From Snodgrassella alvi wkB2 (GTDB taxonomy: Bacteria; Pseudomonadota; Gammaproteobacteria; Burkholderiales; Neisseriaceae): 64,000 bases of DNA. The stretch spans positions 2,320,894-2,384,893 of the forward strand of contig NZ_CP007446.1 of NCBI RefSeq assembly GCF_000600005.1, given 5' to 3'. The position numbers and the translations under genes were made by a program. Of the stretch, positions 38,331 through 47,997 are shown piece by piece. Position 1 is the stretch's first letter, and each line of letters opens with the position of its first letter. The notes under the pieces were generated by a model. The model was not told the origin of the DNA. It worked only from the letters and a program-made list of their open reading frames with translations, and made no database searches.

Positions 38331-39335
38331 TTATTGCTCACGGTAATCACATGGCCATTCTGTTAATTGTGCTACTTGCCTGTCCAGAAAATCATTAACC
38401 AGCTGCAACTGTATTTGCGCATCATCTGTCGTATTCACCTGTCTGCGAAAAATTTCACCTTCCGGTAAACCAGACACATACCAGCCAATATGTTTACGGG
38501 CAATGCGCACCCCCGTAAATATCCCGTAAAAATCATGTATAGCAGAAACATGATTGACTATAATCTGTGCATGCTCCGCTACGGTCAGTGCCTGCGGTAA
38601 ACAACCATGCTTATAGTAATGTACCAAATCGCGGAACAACCATGGCTGTCCCTGTGCAGCGCGCCCGATCATCACACCATCGGCGCCGGTTTGTTGTTTT
38701 ATATCAATCGCTTTTTTCGGACTGGTAATATCACCGTTAACCCATAATGGCAGGTTTATCTTCTGTCGTACTTGTGTAATCAGATCATAACTTGCCGTTC
38801 CCCGGTACATTTGCGTTCGTGTTCGGCCGTGGATAGCAAGAGCAGCAATTCCTGCCTGTTCAGCTATTTGCGCAATGGTTAAAATATTACGATGATCGTC
38901 ATCCCATCCCAGACGGGTTTTCAGCGTTACCGGAACATCAACTGCACCGACAACGGTTTGCAAAATAGCCTTAACCAGCGATTCATTTTGTAATAGAGCA
39001 CTGCCAGCCAATACATTACATACTTTTTTTGCCGGGCAGCCCATATTAATATCAATTACTTCAGCACCACGGGCTACATTATAGCAGGCAGCCTCGGCCA
39101 GCTGCTGCGGATCACTACCCGCAATCTGTACTACCCTGACCCCGCTTTCACCGTCGTAGTCTGCCCGCTGCAAAGTCTTACGAGTTTTCTGTAAATAAGG
39201 ATCACTGGTAATCATTTCACTTACAGCCCAGCCTGCACCAAATTCACGGCATAACTGACGGAAAGGTTTATCAGTTATACCTGCCATCGGAGCTAAGGCA
39301 AACGGAGTAGCAAGCTGATAACAACCAATTTGCAT
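38331..39335 (-). CDS. dusB: tRNA-dihydrouridine synthase B
   Basis: FMN-dependent reductase that makes dihydrouridine in tRNA (334 aa, normal). An N-terminal TIM barrel starts at PFALAPMAGITDKPFR. The catalytic Cys is in NMGCPAKKVCN (about residues 97-107), followed by KTRLGWDD, HGRTRTQMY and DGVMIGRAAQGQPWLF. It is the first gene of dusB-fis-purH-tauE-MBL, whose promoter should be in the 39336-39420 region. Confidence 0.96.
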   Translation of the reverse strand: MQIGCYQLATPFALAPMAGITDKPFRQLCREFGAGWAVSEMITSDPYLQKTRKTLQRADYDGESGVRVVQIAGSDPQQLAEAACYNVARGAEVIDINMGCPAKKVCNVLAGSALLQNESLVKAILQTVVGAVDVPVTLKTRLGWDDDHRNILTIAQIAEQAGIAALAIHGRTRTQMYRGTASYDLITQVRQKINLPLWVNGDITSPKKAIDIKQQTGADGVMIGRAAQGQPWLFRDLVHYYKHGCLPQALTVAEHAQIIVNHVSAIHDFYGIFTGVRIARKHIGWYVSGLPEGEIFRRQVNTTDDAQIQLQLVNDFLDRQVAQLTEWPCDYREQ

Positions 39336-39940
39336 AATTGCTAAATCAAACGGAGAAAGAAGAATAAATATCTAAATATTGTACATTTTTTAGGCACTCA
39401 CTCCAAATATAAATAATATTATTAACCCAGTACATTGATTAATTTAAAAAATTATTTCTTAAATATAAAATAGTTTTAGCCCGATAATACAATAGCTCAG
39501 TTTATATTCTGCATTTTGCTTTCAGAGAGCTGAAATAGATAGTTGCTGCATCGGTTAAATACTGATTAATCAATTACGAGTAAAATACTGACTAACAGGC
39601 CAGAATATAATAAATTTTATGCTATTTGCTTATATTTATCTCTGCTGCAATAAAGCGACTATTTTAAAATGTCAGTACTTAGATAAGAAGATATAAAAAG
39701 CCTGTCGACTTGTTGGTCAAATAACCACAAGCAGATTACTGGTGATATTTAAAGTGATTTTAAGGCCTGCTGGCAATATTTATTTTATTTGTGAGTGAAG
39801 TTAAATGATTTTAGTTACAGTTAGGTGGCAGAATATATTGAAAGCTACAAATCCAGTCTATCCTACTAAAAGAGCAGCTTAATAAAGTTTTATTAAGATA
39901 AAAAACTCTATTAAGCTGCCTGATACTATTCAGATAACAA
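39336..39940. other. non-coding gap between dxs and dusB
   Basis: 605 bases, AT-rich, between two minus-strand genes. The left part should hold the dusB promoter. A hairpin CTTGTTGGT...ACCACAAG (about 39711-39733) with one mismatch lies mid-gap. The dxs terminator lies at the right end. A 25-codon ORF at 39805-39882 lacks a good ribosome binding site and was not called. Confidence 0.5.
39866..39919 (-). terminator. dxs terminator
   Basis: On the minus strand GCAGCTTAATA (39909-39919) pairs with TATTAAGCTGC (39874-39884) over a 24-base loop that can pair internally. It is followed by TCTTTT. The outer arm reads GCTGCCTGA on the plus strand, similar to the uptake-like word in the 44250 terminator. 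Confidence 0.7.
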
Positions 39941-41818
39941 TTATTCTATCCATTGAAGAATTTGTTGCTGAATTTTTTCTGCACTTAATCCCATTTGCGC
40001 TAACAATCGTGCTGTATCACCATGTTCAGTAACAATATCAGGAATTCCGAGTGTCAAAACGGGTTTAGTCAGATTATGCTGTACCAGCGCTTCAAGCACA
40101 GCACTTCCTGCACCGCCAATTTTACTGTTTTCTTCAAGAGTAACTATATAATCATGTTCTGCTGCCAGCTGTACTAATAACTCTGTATCCAGTGGTTTGA
40201 CAAAACGCATATCTGCTACTGTAGCATCAATAGCATTAGCTACTGTCAGTGCCGGTTGTACCATACTACCAAACGCTACTAAAGCAATTTTACTTCCTTT
40301 GCGGCGTACTACTCCCTTACCAATTGCCACTGTAGCCAAATCTGATCCCGCTTCGATACCCGTACCCGTACCACGCGGATAACGCACAGCCGCAGGCTGA
40401 TTAAGCTGATAACAGCTTGATAATAGTAAACGGCATTCGCGTTCATCACTAGGAACAGCAATTACCAGATTGGGTACACAGCGCAAATAGCTTAAATCAT
40501 AGACACCCGCATGTGTCGGACCATCTGCACCGACAATTCCGCCGCGATCAATAGCAAACAAAACCGGCAAATTCTGTAATGCCACATCATGAATCAGCTG
40601 ATCGTAAGCACGTTGCAGAAAAGTTGAATAAATTGCTACAACCGGCTTCATCTGCTCACAGGCAAGTCCGGCAGCAAAAGTAACTGCATGCTGTTCTGCA
40701 ATACCAACATCAAAATAACGTTCAGGGTAACGCTTCTCAAACTCTACCAAACCACTGCCTTCACGCATTGCCGGAGTAATGGCCAGTAATTTATTGTCTG
40801 CCGCGGCCTGATCAATTATCCATTGACTAAAAATCTGTGTATAAGTGGGTTTAGCAGCTTCGGCAGATGAATGCAAACCCTGCTGAGGATCAAATGCACT
40901 GACAGCATGGAATGCAACCGGATCATTTTCTGCCAGTTTATAGCCATGCCCTTTTTTAGTAATAATATGCAACAATTGCGGTCCTTTACGGCTGCGCATT
41001 TCCTGCAATACATCTACCAGCTGAATCACATCATGCCCGTCAACCGGACCGGAATAGGTAAATCCAAAATTATCAAATAATGATAAAGTTTCGGAGCTGG
41101 TGCTTTCTTCAATCAGCCCCTTAATTTTATTTTCTACCCGCTGAGCCACATCCAGAGCGCCCGGAACCAGACTCAGCACTTTTTCTGATTTGTGCTTGAT
41201 AGATTTCACTAAGTCTTTTACATCATGCAAAGGATTTTTCGCTAAATATTTGGGTAAAGCTCCCACATTGGGTGAAATAGACATTTCGTTATCGTTGAGA
41301 ATAACCAGCAAATCAATGTCCATATCCCCGGCATTATTCAACGCTTCAAATGCCTGTCCCGCCGTCATTGCCCCGTCACCAATAATAGCCACACTACGAT
41401 TGGTTTTATGCTGTAATTTATCAGCAACAGCCATACCCAGAGCAGCACCAATCGAAGTAGAGGAATGACCGACGCCAAACACATCATATTCAGACTCGCT
41501 GCGTTTAGGAAAACCGGCCAGACCACCGCATTGCCGCATTGTATTCATGCGTTGCTTACGTCCGGTCAGAATTTTATGCGGATAACTCTGATGCCCTACA
41601 TCCCAAATCAGATGGTCATATGGCGTCTGATATACAAAATGCAAAGCAACAGTTAACTCAACAGCCCCCAGATTACTGGCAAAGTGTCCACCTGTTTTAC
41701 TTACTGATTCCAGTAAATAGGCGCGTAATTCATCGGCCAGCTCAGGTAACTGTGTTTTTTGTAAACGACGAACATCCTGCGGTAAATCAATGGTATCAAG
41801 CAGTGGTGTAGGATTCAT
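39941..41818 (-). CDS. dxs: 1-deoxy-D-xylulose-5-phosphate synthase
   Basis: Thiamine-diphosphate enzyme condensing pyruvate and glyceraldehyde-3-phosphate in the MEP isoprenoid route (625 aa, normal). The TPP motif [18 protein letters not shown] starts near residue 145. The central SAFDPQQG and [15 protein letters not shown] segments, [15 protein letters not shown] and the C-terminal transketolase domain are all present. It is monocistronic, with a promoter-like element 75 bases upstream and its own terminator. Confidence 0.97.
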   Translation of the reverse strand: MNPTPLLDTIDLPQDVRRLQKTQLPELADELRAYLLESVSKTGGHFASNLGAVELTVALHFVYQTPYDHLIWDVGHQSYPHKILTGRKQRMNTMRQCGGLAGFPKRSESEYDVFGVGHSSTSIGAALGMAVADKLQHKTNRSVAIIGDGAMTAGQAFEALNNAGDMDIDLLVILNDNEMSISPNVGALPKYLAKNPLHDVKDLVKSIKHKSEKVLSLVPGALDVAQRVENKIKGLIEESTSSETLSLFDNFGFTYSGPVDGHDVIQLVDVLQEMRSRKGPQLLHIITKKGHGYKLAENDPVAFHAVSAFDPQQGLHSSAEAAKPTYTQIFSQWIIDQAAADNKLLAITPAMREGSGLVEFEKRYPERYFDVGIAEQHAVTFAAGLACEQMKPVVAIYSTFLQRAYDQLIHDVALQNLPVLFAIDRGGIVGADGPTHAGVYDLSYLRCVPNLVIAVPSDERECRLLLSSCYQLNQPAAVRYPRGTGTGIEAGSDLATVAIGKGVVRRKGSKIALVAFGSMVQPALTVANAIDATVADMRFVKPLDTELLVQLAAEHDYIVTLEENSKIGGAGSAVLEALVQHNLTKPVLTLGIPDIVTEHGDTARLLAQMGLSAEKIQQQILQWIE

Positions 41819-41891
41819 GATCAGACTTTGCTTATTATTAATTTATTAATCCGGATGACAGATCAAATACCTGCCAAATAAATGCAGAGTA

Positions 41892-41925
41892 ATTATATAC
41901 CAGCATACCCCCTGCACGGGGGTAT
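41892..41925 (-). promoter_or_regulatory. predicted dxs promoter with GC-rich palindrome
   Basis: Minus strand TATAAT (41892-41897) is preceded closely by TGG, giving an extended -10. Eight bases upstream lies a perfect 8-bp palindrome, ATACCCCC-TGCAC-GGGGGTAT (41905-41925), sitting where the spacer and -35 would be. The palindrome may be an operator, or the end of rlmH transcription without a T tract. Confidence 0.4.
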
Positions 41926-42024
41926 TTCATTGTATGACGATAAATTATTTTTATCCGGATTCATCCAAATAATTTCAGTCAATCAAAACAATTCAATCTT
42001 AAATTACCAATCAACACTATTGAA

Positions 42025-42495
42025 TTACTCACGATGATAAGGATGATTATGCAGAATCGACTGTGCACGATAAAGCTGCTCTGTCAGCAATACCCGCACC
42101 ATACCATGAGGTAAAGTAAGACTGGAGAGCCGCAATAACAAATTCGCCCGCTGTTTTAAACTATCGGTCATACCATCGGCACCACCAATAACAAAACACA
42201 GATTATCACCCTGATGCTGCCATTTTTTTAACCAGTTAGCGAGTTCCATCGAAGTAGGGGCTTTTCCGCGCTCATCCAGAACTATCAAGTAACTATGCGC
42301 AGGAATGGCTGCAACAATACGCGCCTCTTCTGCAGCCATTGCCTGCGCTGTACTCGTTCCGGGACCACGCTTTTCCGGCTTGATTTCTTTAAGCTGAAAC
42401 TGAATTTCACGACCAAATCTTTTACTGTAATCGGTTACAGCATAATCTACCCATTGCGGCATTTTCGTTCCTACCGCCAGCACAGTAATATTCAT
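42025..42495 (-). CDS. rlmH: 23S rRNA (pseudouridine1915-N3)-methyltransferase
   Basis: SPOUT-class methyltransferase acting on pseudouridine 1915 in helix 69 of 23S rRNA (156 aa, normal). The C-terminal knot motif, FVIGGADGM near residue 103, then LTLPHGMVRVLLTEQLYRA, and the family-typical HPYHRE ending are present. It is last in the carbonic anhydrase-nadD-rsfS-rlmH unit, 32 bases after rsfS, matching the common rsfS-rlmH pairing. Confidence 0.96.
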   Translation of the reverse strand: MNITVLAVGTKMPQWVDYAVTDYSKRFGREIQFQLKEIKPEKRGPGTSTAQAMAAEEARIVAAIPAHSYLIVLDERGKAPTSMELANWLKKWQHQGDNLCFVIGGADGMTDSLKQRANLLLRLSSLTLPHGMVRVLLTEQLYRAQSILHNHPYHRE

Positions 42496-42527
42496 TCAAT
42501 TCCAGTAAAATGAGTATCCGGCACAAA

Positions 42528-42917
42528 TCAATCTGCAGCCTGCCATGGCTTAGCTGCCCCTGCATGAAAGGAAGGTTTTTCACCACCCCACAAAGCTTCA
42601 ATATCATAATAATCGCGTACTGCCGGCTGCATAACATGCACAACCAGATCACCGGCATCAACCAATGCCCATTCACCGCTATCAAGACCTTCAGTGCTGA
42701 TAATTTCATAACCAGCCTCTTTCAAATCGACAGCCACATTATTGGCCAGAGCTTTCACCTGACGTGTACTGTCACCACTGGCAATAATCATGCGTGAAAA
42801 CAGTGAAGTTTGTGCTGAAGTATCCAGCACAATAATATCTTTTCCTTTAATATCTTCAAGTGCATTAACGCTAACGGCTACCATATTTTCCCATTGAGCG
42901 ATAAGATTTTCATCCAT
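42528..42917 (-). CDS. rsfS: ribosomal silencing factor RsfS
   Basis: Binds ribosomal protein L14 and blocks subunit joining in starved cells (129 aa, DUF143/Iojap family). Typical features are DIIVLDTSAQTSLFSRMIIASGDSTRQVKALA (about residues 26-57) and the C-terminal GEWALVDAGDLVVHVM and YYDIEALWG. It sits between nadD (62 bases) and rlmH (32 bases), a widely conserved neighbourhood. Confidence 0.95.
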   Translation of the reverse strand: MDENLIAQWENMVAVSVNALEDIKGKDIIVLDTSAQTSLFSRMIIASGDSTRQVKALANNVAVDLKEAGYEIISTEGLDSGEWALVDAGDLVVHVMQPAVRDYYDIEALWGGEKPSFHAGAAKPWQAAD

Positions 42918-42979
42918 ATAGTAAAATACCCTATTATGTTAAAAGCATTTCCAGCTTAGAAATACTCTATAAATATAAA

Positions 42980-43615
42980 TTATGCCTGATAAAGACCTTC
43001 ATGGTCGATGTATTCAGCCACAGTCTCCGGAACATCATCATGATGACCTGATGACCATTTTGCACGAATATCAGTTGAGCTGACTGGTAAAAATGATGTT
43101 TGTAATAAAACTGCACGTCCGCCATCACTACCATCCGGTACAGTCATATTTTTAGCCAGTGCATCTGGCAACCATTGCTGCAATGATTCCGGCAAATCGG
43201 TTAATCTCTGTTGACCGCGCTGAGCAATTGCCAGATTCACACTTTGTAGCAGAGCCTGATAGCGATGCCAGTGAGGTAATTGCAACAATGAATCCATTCC
43301 CAGCAACCACCATAACTGAGTCTGCGGAAATACCTGACGAAACAGAGATACTGTATCAATAGTATATGTAGGTCCATTACGTAGTACATCGCAATCAGAC
43401 ACACTAAAACGTTTGTCTGTACTAATTGCCCTTTCCACCATAGCAAGACGTTGTAGTGCCGGTGTACAGATAACCGTCGGTTTATGATATGGATCACCAG
43501 CCGGAATAAAAATAACATTATCCAGCATTAACTCATCGGCAAAACCCTGTGCAATATGAATATGCCCATTATGCGGAGGATCAAAAGTACCGCCGAACAA
43601 ACCGATACGTTTCAT
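42980..43615 (-). CDS. nadD: nicotinate-nucleotide adenylyltransferase
   Basis: Makes deamido-NAD from nicotinate mononucleotide and ATP (211 aa, normal). The N-terminal GLFGGTFDPPHNGH includes the (H/T)xGH nucleotidyltransferase motif, and SSTDIRAKW is the C-terminal ISSTxIR signature. Its ATG overlaps the carbonic anhydrase stop by four bases (ATGA), so translation is coupled. Confidence 0.96.
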   Translation of the reverse strand: MKRIGLFGGTFDPPHNGHIHIAQGFADELMLDNVIFIPAGDPYHKPTVICTPALQRLAMVERAISTDKRFSVSDCDVLRNGPTYTIDTVSLFRQVFPQTQLWWLLGMDSLLQLPHWHRYQALLQSVNLAIAQRGQQRLTDLPESLQQWLPDALAKNMTVPDGSDGGRAVLLQTSFLPVSSTDIRAKWSSGHHDDVPETVAEYIDHEGLYQA

Positions 43616-44175
43616 ACTTTATTTCCGTTAACCACAATATTCAGCTTACCGGTAATCGGATGAATAACCAGACCATGTACCCTAATCTCACTGGGCATCA
43701 GAGGATGCTTACGTATCATATTCACCGAATGCATAATAGCATCTTCCACACAATCAAAATCAGTTAACCATTTATGGAAATCTACGCCGGCATTTTCCAG
43801 AATTTCAAGGCGCTCATCGCTGATCCCCCGGGCGCGCATTCGGTCAAGCATATCAGGCACATGTAATTCCTGCATGCCGCAATCATAATGCCCTATCACC
43901 ATAATTTCAGTTACATTCATTTCAAATACAGCCACTAGTAATGAACGCATCACAGAACCCCAGGGATGGGTGACTAAAGCACCGGCATTACGAATTACCT
44001 TAGCATCTCCATTCTTCAATCCCAGAGCACGGGGTAATAAATCCAGAATCCGTGCGTCCATACAGGAAACAATCGCCAGATTTTTTTCCGGATATTTATC
44101 TGTAAAAAATTGCTCATACTCTTCTGCATCAACAAATCTTTGATTAAAGTCCATAATTTCATCGATTAAAGACAT
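43612..44175 (-). CDS. beta-class carbonic anhydrase
   Basis: A 187-residue beta-carbonic anhydrase with zinc ligands C38, H96 and C99 and the D40-R42 dyad of the CxDxR motif. It interconverts CO2 and bicarbonate. The short length and the GHYDCGM form place it in the compact prokaryotic branch, not the larger Can/CynT type. It overlaps nadD by four bases and is the first gene of the unit. It may supply bicarbonate for biosynthesis, possibly including the carbamoyl phosphate used by PyrB, which is inference. Confidence 0.9.
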   Translation of the reverse strand: MSLIDEIMDFNQRFVDAEEYEQFFTDKYPEKNLAIVSCMDARILDLLPRALGLKNGDAKVIRNAGALVTHPWGSVMRSLLVAVFEMNVTEIMVIGHYDCGMQELHVPDMLDRMRARGISDERLEILENAGVDFHKWLTDFDCVEDAIMHSVNMIRKHPLMPSEIRVHGLVIHPITGKLNIVVNGNKV

Positions 44176-44249
44176 AATTTCTCCCTCTGCATTTATTTAA
44201 TCGTTACATGAATCTTATTACATTGATACATCAGCCCGAAGAACAAAAA

Positions 44250-44283
44250 CCATAAAATATTCAGGCAGCCCAACGGCTGCCTG
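44250..44283 (-). terminator. terminator of the purine permease gene, built from uptake-like inverted repeat
   Basis: CAGGCAGCC (44262-44270) and GGCTGCCTG (44275-44283) form a perfect 9-bp stem with loop CAAC. On the minus strand it is followed by AATATTTTAT. The left arm extended to 44260 reads GGCTGCCTGAA on the minus strand, 11 of 12 bases of the Simonsiella-type uptake sequence. Paired uptake sequences acting as terminators are well known in Neisseria. Confidence 0.75.
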
Positions 44284-44300
44284 TTAACAAACCGAACTGT

Positions 44301-45650
44301 CTATGCACCTAACCAGAGCAATTTAAAAGCCCATAGTACAGCAATAATCCACACCATATAAGAAACTTCTTTAACTCTGCCACAGAACAGTTTAATTAGT
44401 GCATAACTAATAAAACCCATTGCAATACCATCTGCAATTGAATAAGCGAAAGGCATAAAAATCAGTGTAAAAAATGCTGGTGCAGCTTCAGATACATCTT
44501 TCCAGTCAATTTCCGTCATACTGCGCATCATCAGTACACCCACATATAACAAAGCAGGCGCAGTTGCATATGCCGGTACACTGGCAGCAAGCTTGGAAAA
44601 CCACAAACTGGCCAGCATCAGAAGACCAACCACCACTGCTGTCAGACCTGTACGGCCGCCTGCAGCTGCTCCGGCTGCCGACTCTACATAAGCAGTAGTA
44701 GAAGAAGTACCCAGCCCGGCACCGACTACAATTGCCGTTGAATCGGCCAGCAACGCTTTTTTTACCCGTGGTAATTTGCCATCCACCAACAAACCGGCGC
44801 GTCCGGCAACACCAATCAGAACACCGGTACTGTCAAATAAATCCACAAAGAAAAACACAAAAATAACGCTAACCAGACTCATGTTAAATAAATCATGAAA
44901 ATCCAGCTGTAAAAAGGTAGGAGCCAGAGAGGGTACCGGCGCAAATACTCCCTTAAATTCATTAAGACCTGCTACTGAAGCAATAGCCGTAATTACCAAA
45001 ATACCGATAATAATTCCGCCACGTATGCGGAAATGCTCCAAAGTAACGATAAAACAAAAGCCTACGATCGTCAGCAACACCTGAGGAGAATGAATATCAC
45101 CCAGACTGACCAGAGTGTCCGGATTAGATACCACTACTTCGGCACTTTTGAGCGCTACCAGAGCCAGAAATAAACCAATACCGCCGCCAATAGAATACTT
45201 GAGAGAATTCGGTAGTGAATTAACAATCGCTTCGCGCACCTTAAACAGGCTTAAGATAATAAAAACAATACCGGAAACAAAAACTGCACCCAGTGCTACC
45301 TGCCATGATATACCCATACCTTTTACAACAGCATAAGTAAAATAAGCATTCAGTCCCATACCGGGCGCGAGTGCGATCGGATAATTAGCTACCAATCCCA
45401 TCATCATGCAGGCAAAAGCTGAAGAAATACAGGTAGCCACAAATACCGCACCAAAATCCATTCCCGCATCCTTAAGAATGGAAGGATTAACTACCAGAAT
45501 ATAGCTCATTGCCAGAAAAGTAGTCAGACCGGCTAACACCTCAGTGCGCACACTGCTGCCACTTTCTTTAATTTTAAAAAAACGATCCAGAAAAGAAGTA
45601 CCCGCTGGGCTCATGCCAATTCCTTTTAATACCGAACAAAGGCCAGACAA
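44301..45650 (-). CDS. NCS2 family purine/nucleobase permease
   Basis: An integral membrane transporter of the NCS2/AzgA group with about 12-14 hydrophobic segments. Family motifs are visible: LAMSYILVVNPSIL near residue 46 and LAPGMGLNAYFTY near residue 93, then GTSSTTAYVESAAG. This branch transports adenine, guanine or hypoxanthine by H+ symport. The longest frame starts at TTG 45650. ATG 45614 (437 aa) follows AAAGGA at about eight bases and is preferred. The leader contains a hairpin (45655-45685), and no purine riboswitch consensus was recognised. Confidence 0.9.
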   Translation of the reverse strand: MSGLCSVLKGIGMSPAGTSFLDRFFKIKESGSSVRTEVLAGLTTFLAMSYILVVNPSILKDAGMDFGAVFVATCISSAFACMMMGLVANYPIALAPGMGLNAYFTYAVVKGMGISWQVALGAVFVSGIVFIILSLFKVREAIVNSLPNSLKYSIGGGIGLFLALVALKSAEVVVSNPDTLVSLGDIHSPQVLLTIVGFCFIVTLEHFRIRGGIIIGILVITAIASVAGLNEFKGVFAPVPSLAPTFLQLDFHDLFNMSLVSVIFVFFFVDLFDSTGVLIGVAGRAGLLVDGKLPRVKKALLADSTAIVVGAGLGTSSTTAYVESAAGAAAGGRTGLTAVVVGLLMLASLWFSKLAASVPAYATAPALLYVGVLMMRSMTEIDWKDVSEAAPAFFTLIFMPFAYSIADGIAMGFISYALIKLFCGRVKEVSYMVWIIAVLWAFKLLWLGA

Positions 45651-45654
45651 AACC

Positions 45655-45685
45655 GGTTATCATTAATAAATGTTTATTGATAACC
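45655..45685 (-). terminator. leader hairpin between miaB and the purine permease
   Basis: GGTTATCA (45655-45662) pairs with TGATAACC (45678-45685), with an inner ATAAA/TTTAT helix. On the minus strand it is followed by GGTTTTG. It lies after miaB and 40 bases before the permease ATG. It could end miaB transcription or sit in the permease leader. Confidence 0.45.
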
Positions 45686-45819
45686 AGACGAAAAAACAAA
45701 TAAATATAGCATCACATTCCGACAACAAGCACAGCCTTTATACTGTATTAATGTACATGTTCCGGTATCCAGATAAATGGATTAATGCAGCGTTTCCCCT
45801 TATTAGAAAGATTAATCAC

Positions 45820-47148
45820 TTAATCGGATAAAACCATTTTTCCGCGTAAAGAAAAAGTATGTGCCTCAGTGATTTCCAGCTCTACCATCTGATTAATCAG
45901 ACGAGGATGGCCCGTAAAATTAACTACCCGGTTATTTGCTGTACGCGCCTGTAACTGATCAGGATCTTTTTTAGACACACCTTCTATAAGACAGCGCTGT
46001 ATACTGCCAAGCATAGATTGATTAATACGCGCTGTCTCAGCTTCAATCACTGTATTTAATGCTTCCAGACGACGTACTTTTTCGGCATGAGGAGTATCAT
46101 CCGGTAAATTTGCTGCCGGTGTTCCCGGACGCGGACTATAGATAAATACAAAGCTTAAATCAAAAGCCAGGTCTTGTACTAACTTCAGAGTTTGCTCAAA
46201 CTCACGCTCAGTTTCTCCCGGAAAGCCAACAATAAAGTCTGAACTTAAACATAAATCCGGCCGGATAGCCCGCAACTTACGGATAATATGTTTATACTCT
46301 AAGGCTGTATAGCCACGTTTCATTGCCATTAAAACACGGTCGGAACCAGACTGTACCGGAAGATGCAAATGTGATACCAGCTTAGGTAAATCACGATAAC
46401 ACTCAATGATTGCATCAGAAAATTCTCGCGGGTGGCTGGTCGTAAAGCGCATGCGTTCAATACCGGGTATCTCATGCACTATACGCAGCAACGTCGCGAA
46501 ATCACAGATTTCACCATCACCCATATCGCCGCGATAGGCATTTACGTTTTGTCCCAGCAGATTAATTTCCTTGACACCCTGTTGTGCCAGACCGGCAATT
46601 TCAGTAAGCACATCGTCAAGTGGACGTGAAAATTCCTCTCCGCGCGTATAGGGTACAACACAAAAACTGCAATATTTGGAACAGCCTTCCATAATAGATA
46701 CGAACGCTGCTCCACCTTCAACACGTGCAGGCGGTAAATGATCAAATTTTTCTATTTCCGGAAAAGAAATATCTACCTGTGACAGACCACTGGTTTCCTT
46801 ATCAAGAATCATTTGTGGTAAACGATGCAAAGTCTGAGGACCGAAAACCACATCCACATAAGGTGCGCGCTGAATAATTGCCTCACCTTCTTGTGAAGCC
46901 ACACAACCACCGACACCGATAATTAAATCCGGATTTTTAACTTTCAAAGGTCGGATACGACCCAAATCTGAAAATACTTTTTCCTGAGCCTTTTCCCGAA
47001 CCGAACAGGTATTAAAAAGAATAATATCTGCATCTTCAGCCCTGTCAGTTCGTTCTAAAGGTTGCCCTTCTGCCAGGACAGACAGCATTTTTTCACTGTC
47101 GTATTCATTCATCTGACAACCAAAGGTTCGTATAAATACTTTTTTCAT
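45820..47148 (-). CDS. miaB: tRNA-2-methylthio-N6-dimethylallyladenosine synthase
   Basis: Radical-SAM methylthiotransferase modifying i6A37 in tRNAs (442 aa, normal). The N-terminal UPF0004 cluster ligands are C11, C48 and C82. The radical-SAM CxxxCxxC is C156, C160 and C163. A C-terminal TRAM domain follows (about 380-440). It lies 14 bases after a small exported protein gene on the same transcript. Confidence 0.97.
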   Translation of the reverse strand: MKKVFIRTFGCQMNEYDSEKMLSVLAEGQPLERTDRAEDADIILFNTCSVREKAQEKVFSDLGRIRPLKVKNPDLIIGVGGCVASQEGEAIIQRAPYVDVVFGPQTLHRLPQMILDKETSGLSQVDISFPEIEKFDHLPPARVEGGAAFVSIMEGCSKYCSFCVVPYTRGEEFSRPLDDVLTEIAGLAQQGVKEINLLGQNVNAYRGDMGDGEICDFATLLRIVHEIPGIERMRFTTSHPREFSDAIIECYRDLPKLVSHLHLPVQSGSDRVLMAMKRGYTALEYKHIIRKLRAIRPDLCLSSDFIVGFPGETEREFEQTLKLVQDLAFDLSFVFIYSPRPGTPAANLPDDTPHAEKVRRLEALNTVIEAETARINQSMLGSIQRCLIEGVSKKDPDQLQARTANNRVVNFTGHPRLINQMVELEITEAHTFSLRGKMVLSD

Positions 47149-47162
47149 AACACCTACAATAA

Positions 47163-47549
47163 TTATTCAACCTGCGGATTATTGGGTCTCACTAATGCGT
47201 CCTGCTCTTCATCAGTCAGTACCCAGATTTCCTGAATCTGATTTGCTCTGTCAACCCGCACTGCTATCGTTGCATTCTTAAATTTGTACAAATTGTTATA
47301 CGTAACAAAACGATTATTTGTATCATGTATACGTACTCCCCTGCTTAATTGAAATGTTTTATTACCTTTAACTAAGCCCAGACTTAACGTACGTAACCAT
47401 GCCTTTTTTGCCGTTCCTAATACAACCTGCTGTCCTTCTGCTTGTTTCAATACAACTATATGAATATCATTAGGTAAAACACGACCTGCCCATACTAATG
47501 AAGAGGATAAAAAAATCAGGCTCAACAATACTAAACGTAAATATTTCAT
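47163..47549 (-). CDS. small exported protein of unknown function
   Basis: A 128-residue protein with an N-terminal signal peptide (residues 1-21, Lys-Arg then [16 protein letters not shown], cleavage after A-G likely). The rest is beta-strand-rich, basic and lacks a recognised domain. It contains [13 protein letters not shown] and [14 protein letters not shown] do not recognise the family. It may be periplasmic. It is directly upstream of miaB (14 bases), probably in one transcript, which says nothing about function. Confidence 0.6.
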   Translation of the reverse strand: MKYLRLVLLSLIFLSSSLVWAGRVLPNDIHIVVLKQAEGQQVVLGTAKKAWLRTLSLGLVKGNKTFQLSRGVRIHDTNNRFVTYNNLYKFKNATIAVRVDRANQIQEIWVLTDEEQDALVRPNNPQVE

Positions 47550-47997
47550 GATTTCTCCTTAAATAACAATAGTCAGCTAAGCGTCAATAATTATACGCAG
47601 AAGAGAGATAAACAGCAGCTTTTTAAGAAAAACGAATTCTGAAAAGCTAAAACAGTAAATACAAACTTATTAAATCAAACAAATGTATTTAAATAGAATT
47701 ACGGTAATAAACTTACACTAAACAAGTAGTTTAAATTCGGTTCAAAAATCAGCTTTTTATTTGTGTATTGATTAATTCCTAAAATAACTATATTTTCGGC
47801 ATCATAACAAAAAACCAAACTTACTCAATGATGAAAAAAGTAGTGAATCGTACCTATTAAAATTTATAGATATATACTGAATTACTACATCACGACAACT
47901 AAATAAATATACATTTTCAAACTATTCACAAAACCATAAAGCAAAAAATCAAAATGAAACAAGCCAGCCTAATGGCTGGCTTGTTCGTGAAGCCTGA
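47550..47997. other. AT-rich gap with ribosomal-operon terminator
   Basis: 448 bases. The right end holds the terminator of the alpha operon. The remainder has no ORF or repeat recognised and should include the promoter of the 47549 gene. Confidence 0.5.
47947..47985 (-). terminator. terminator of the S10-spc-alpha operon
   Basis: AACAAGCCAGCC (47958-47969) and GGCTGGCTTGTT (47974-47985) form a perfect 12-bp stem with loop TAAT. On the minus strand it is followed by TCATTTTG. It lies 12 bases past the rplQ stop and ends the 13-kb ribosomal transcript. Confidence 0.8.

Noticed and set aside
39805-39882. 25-codon ORF before the dxs terminator
   Set aside because: No usable ribosome binding site, AT-rich surroundings, and it overlaps the terminator arm. 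More likely chance.
45651-45819. Purine riboswitch upstream of the NCS2 permease
   Set aside because: The conserved loop-loop and junction sequences of the purine riboswitch were not found. Only a simple hairpin is present.
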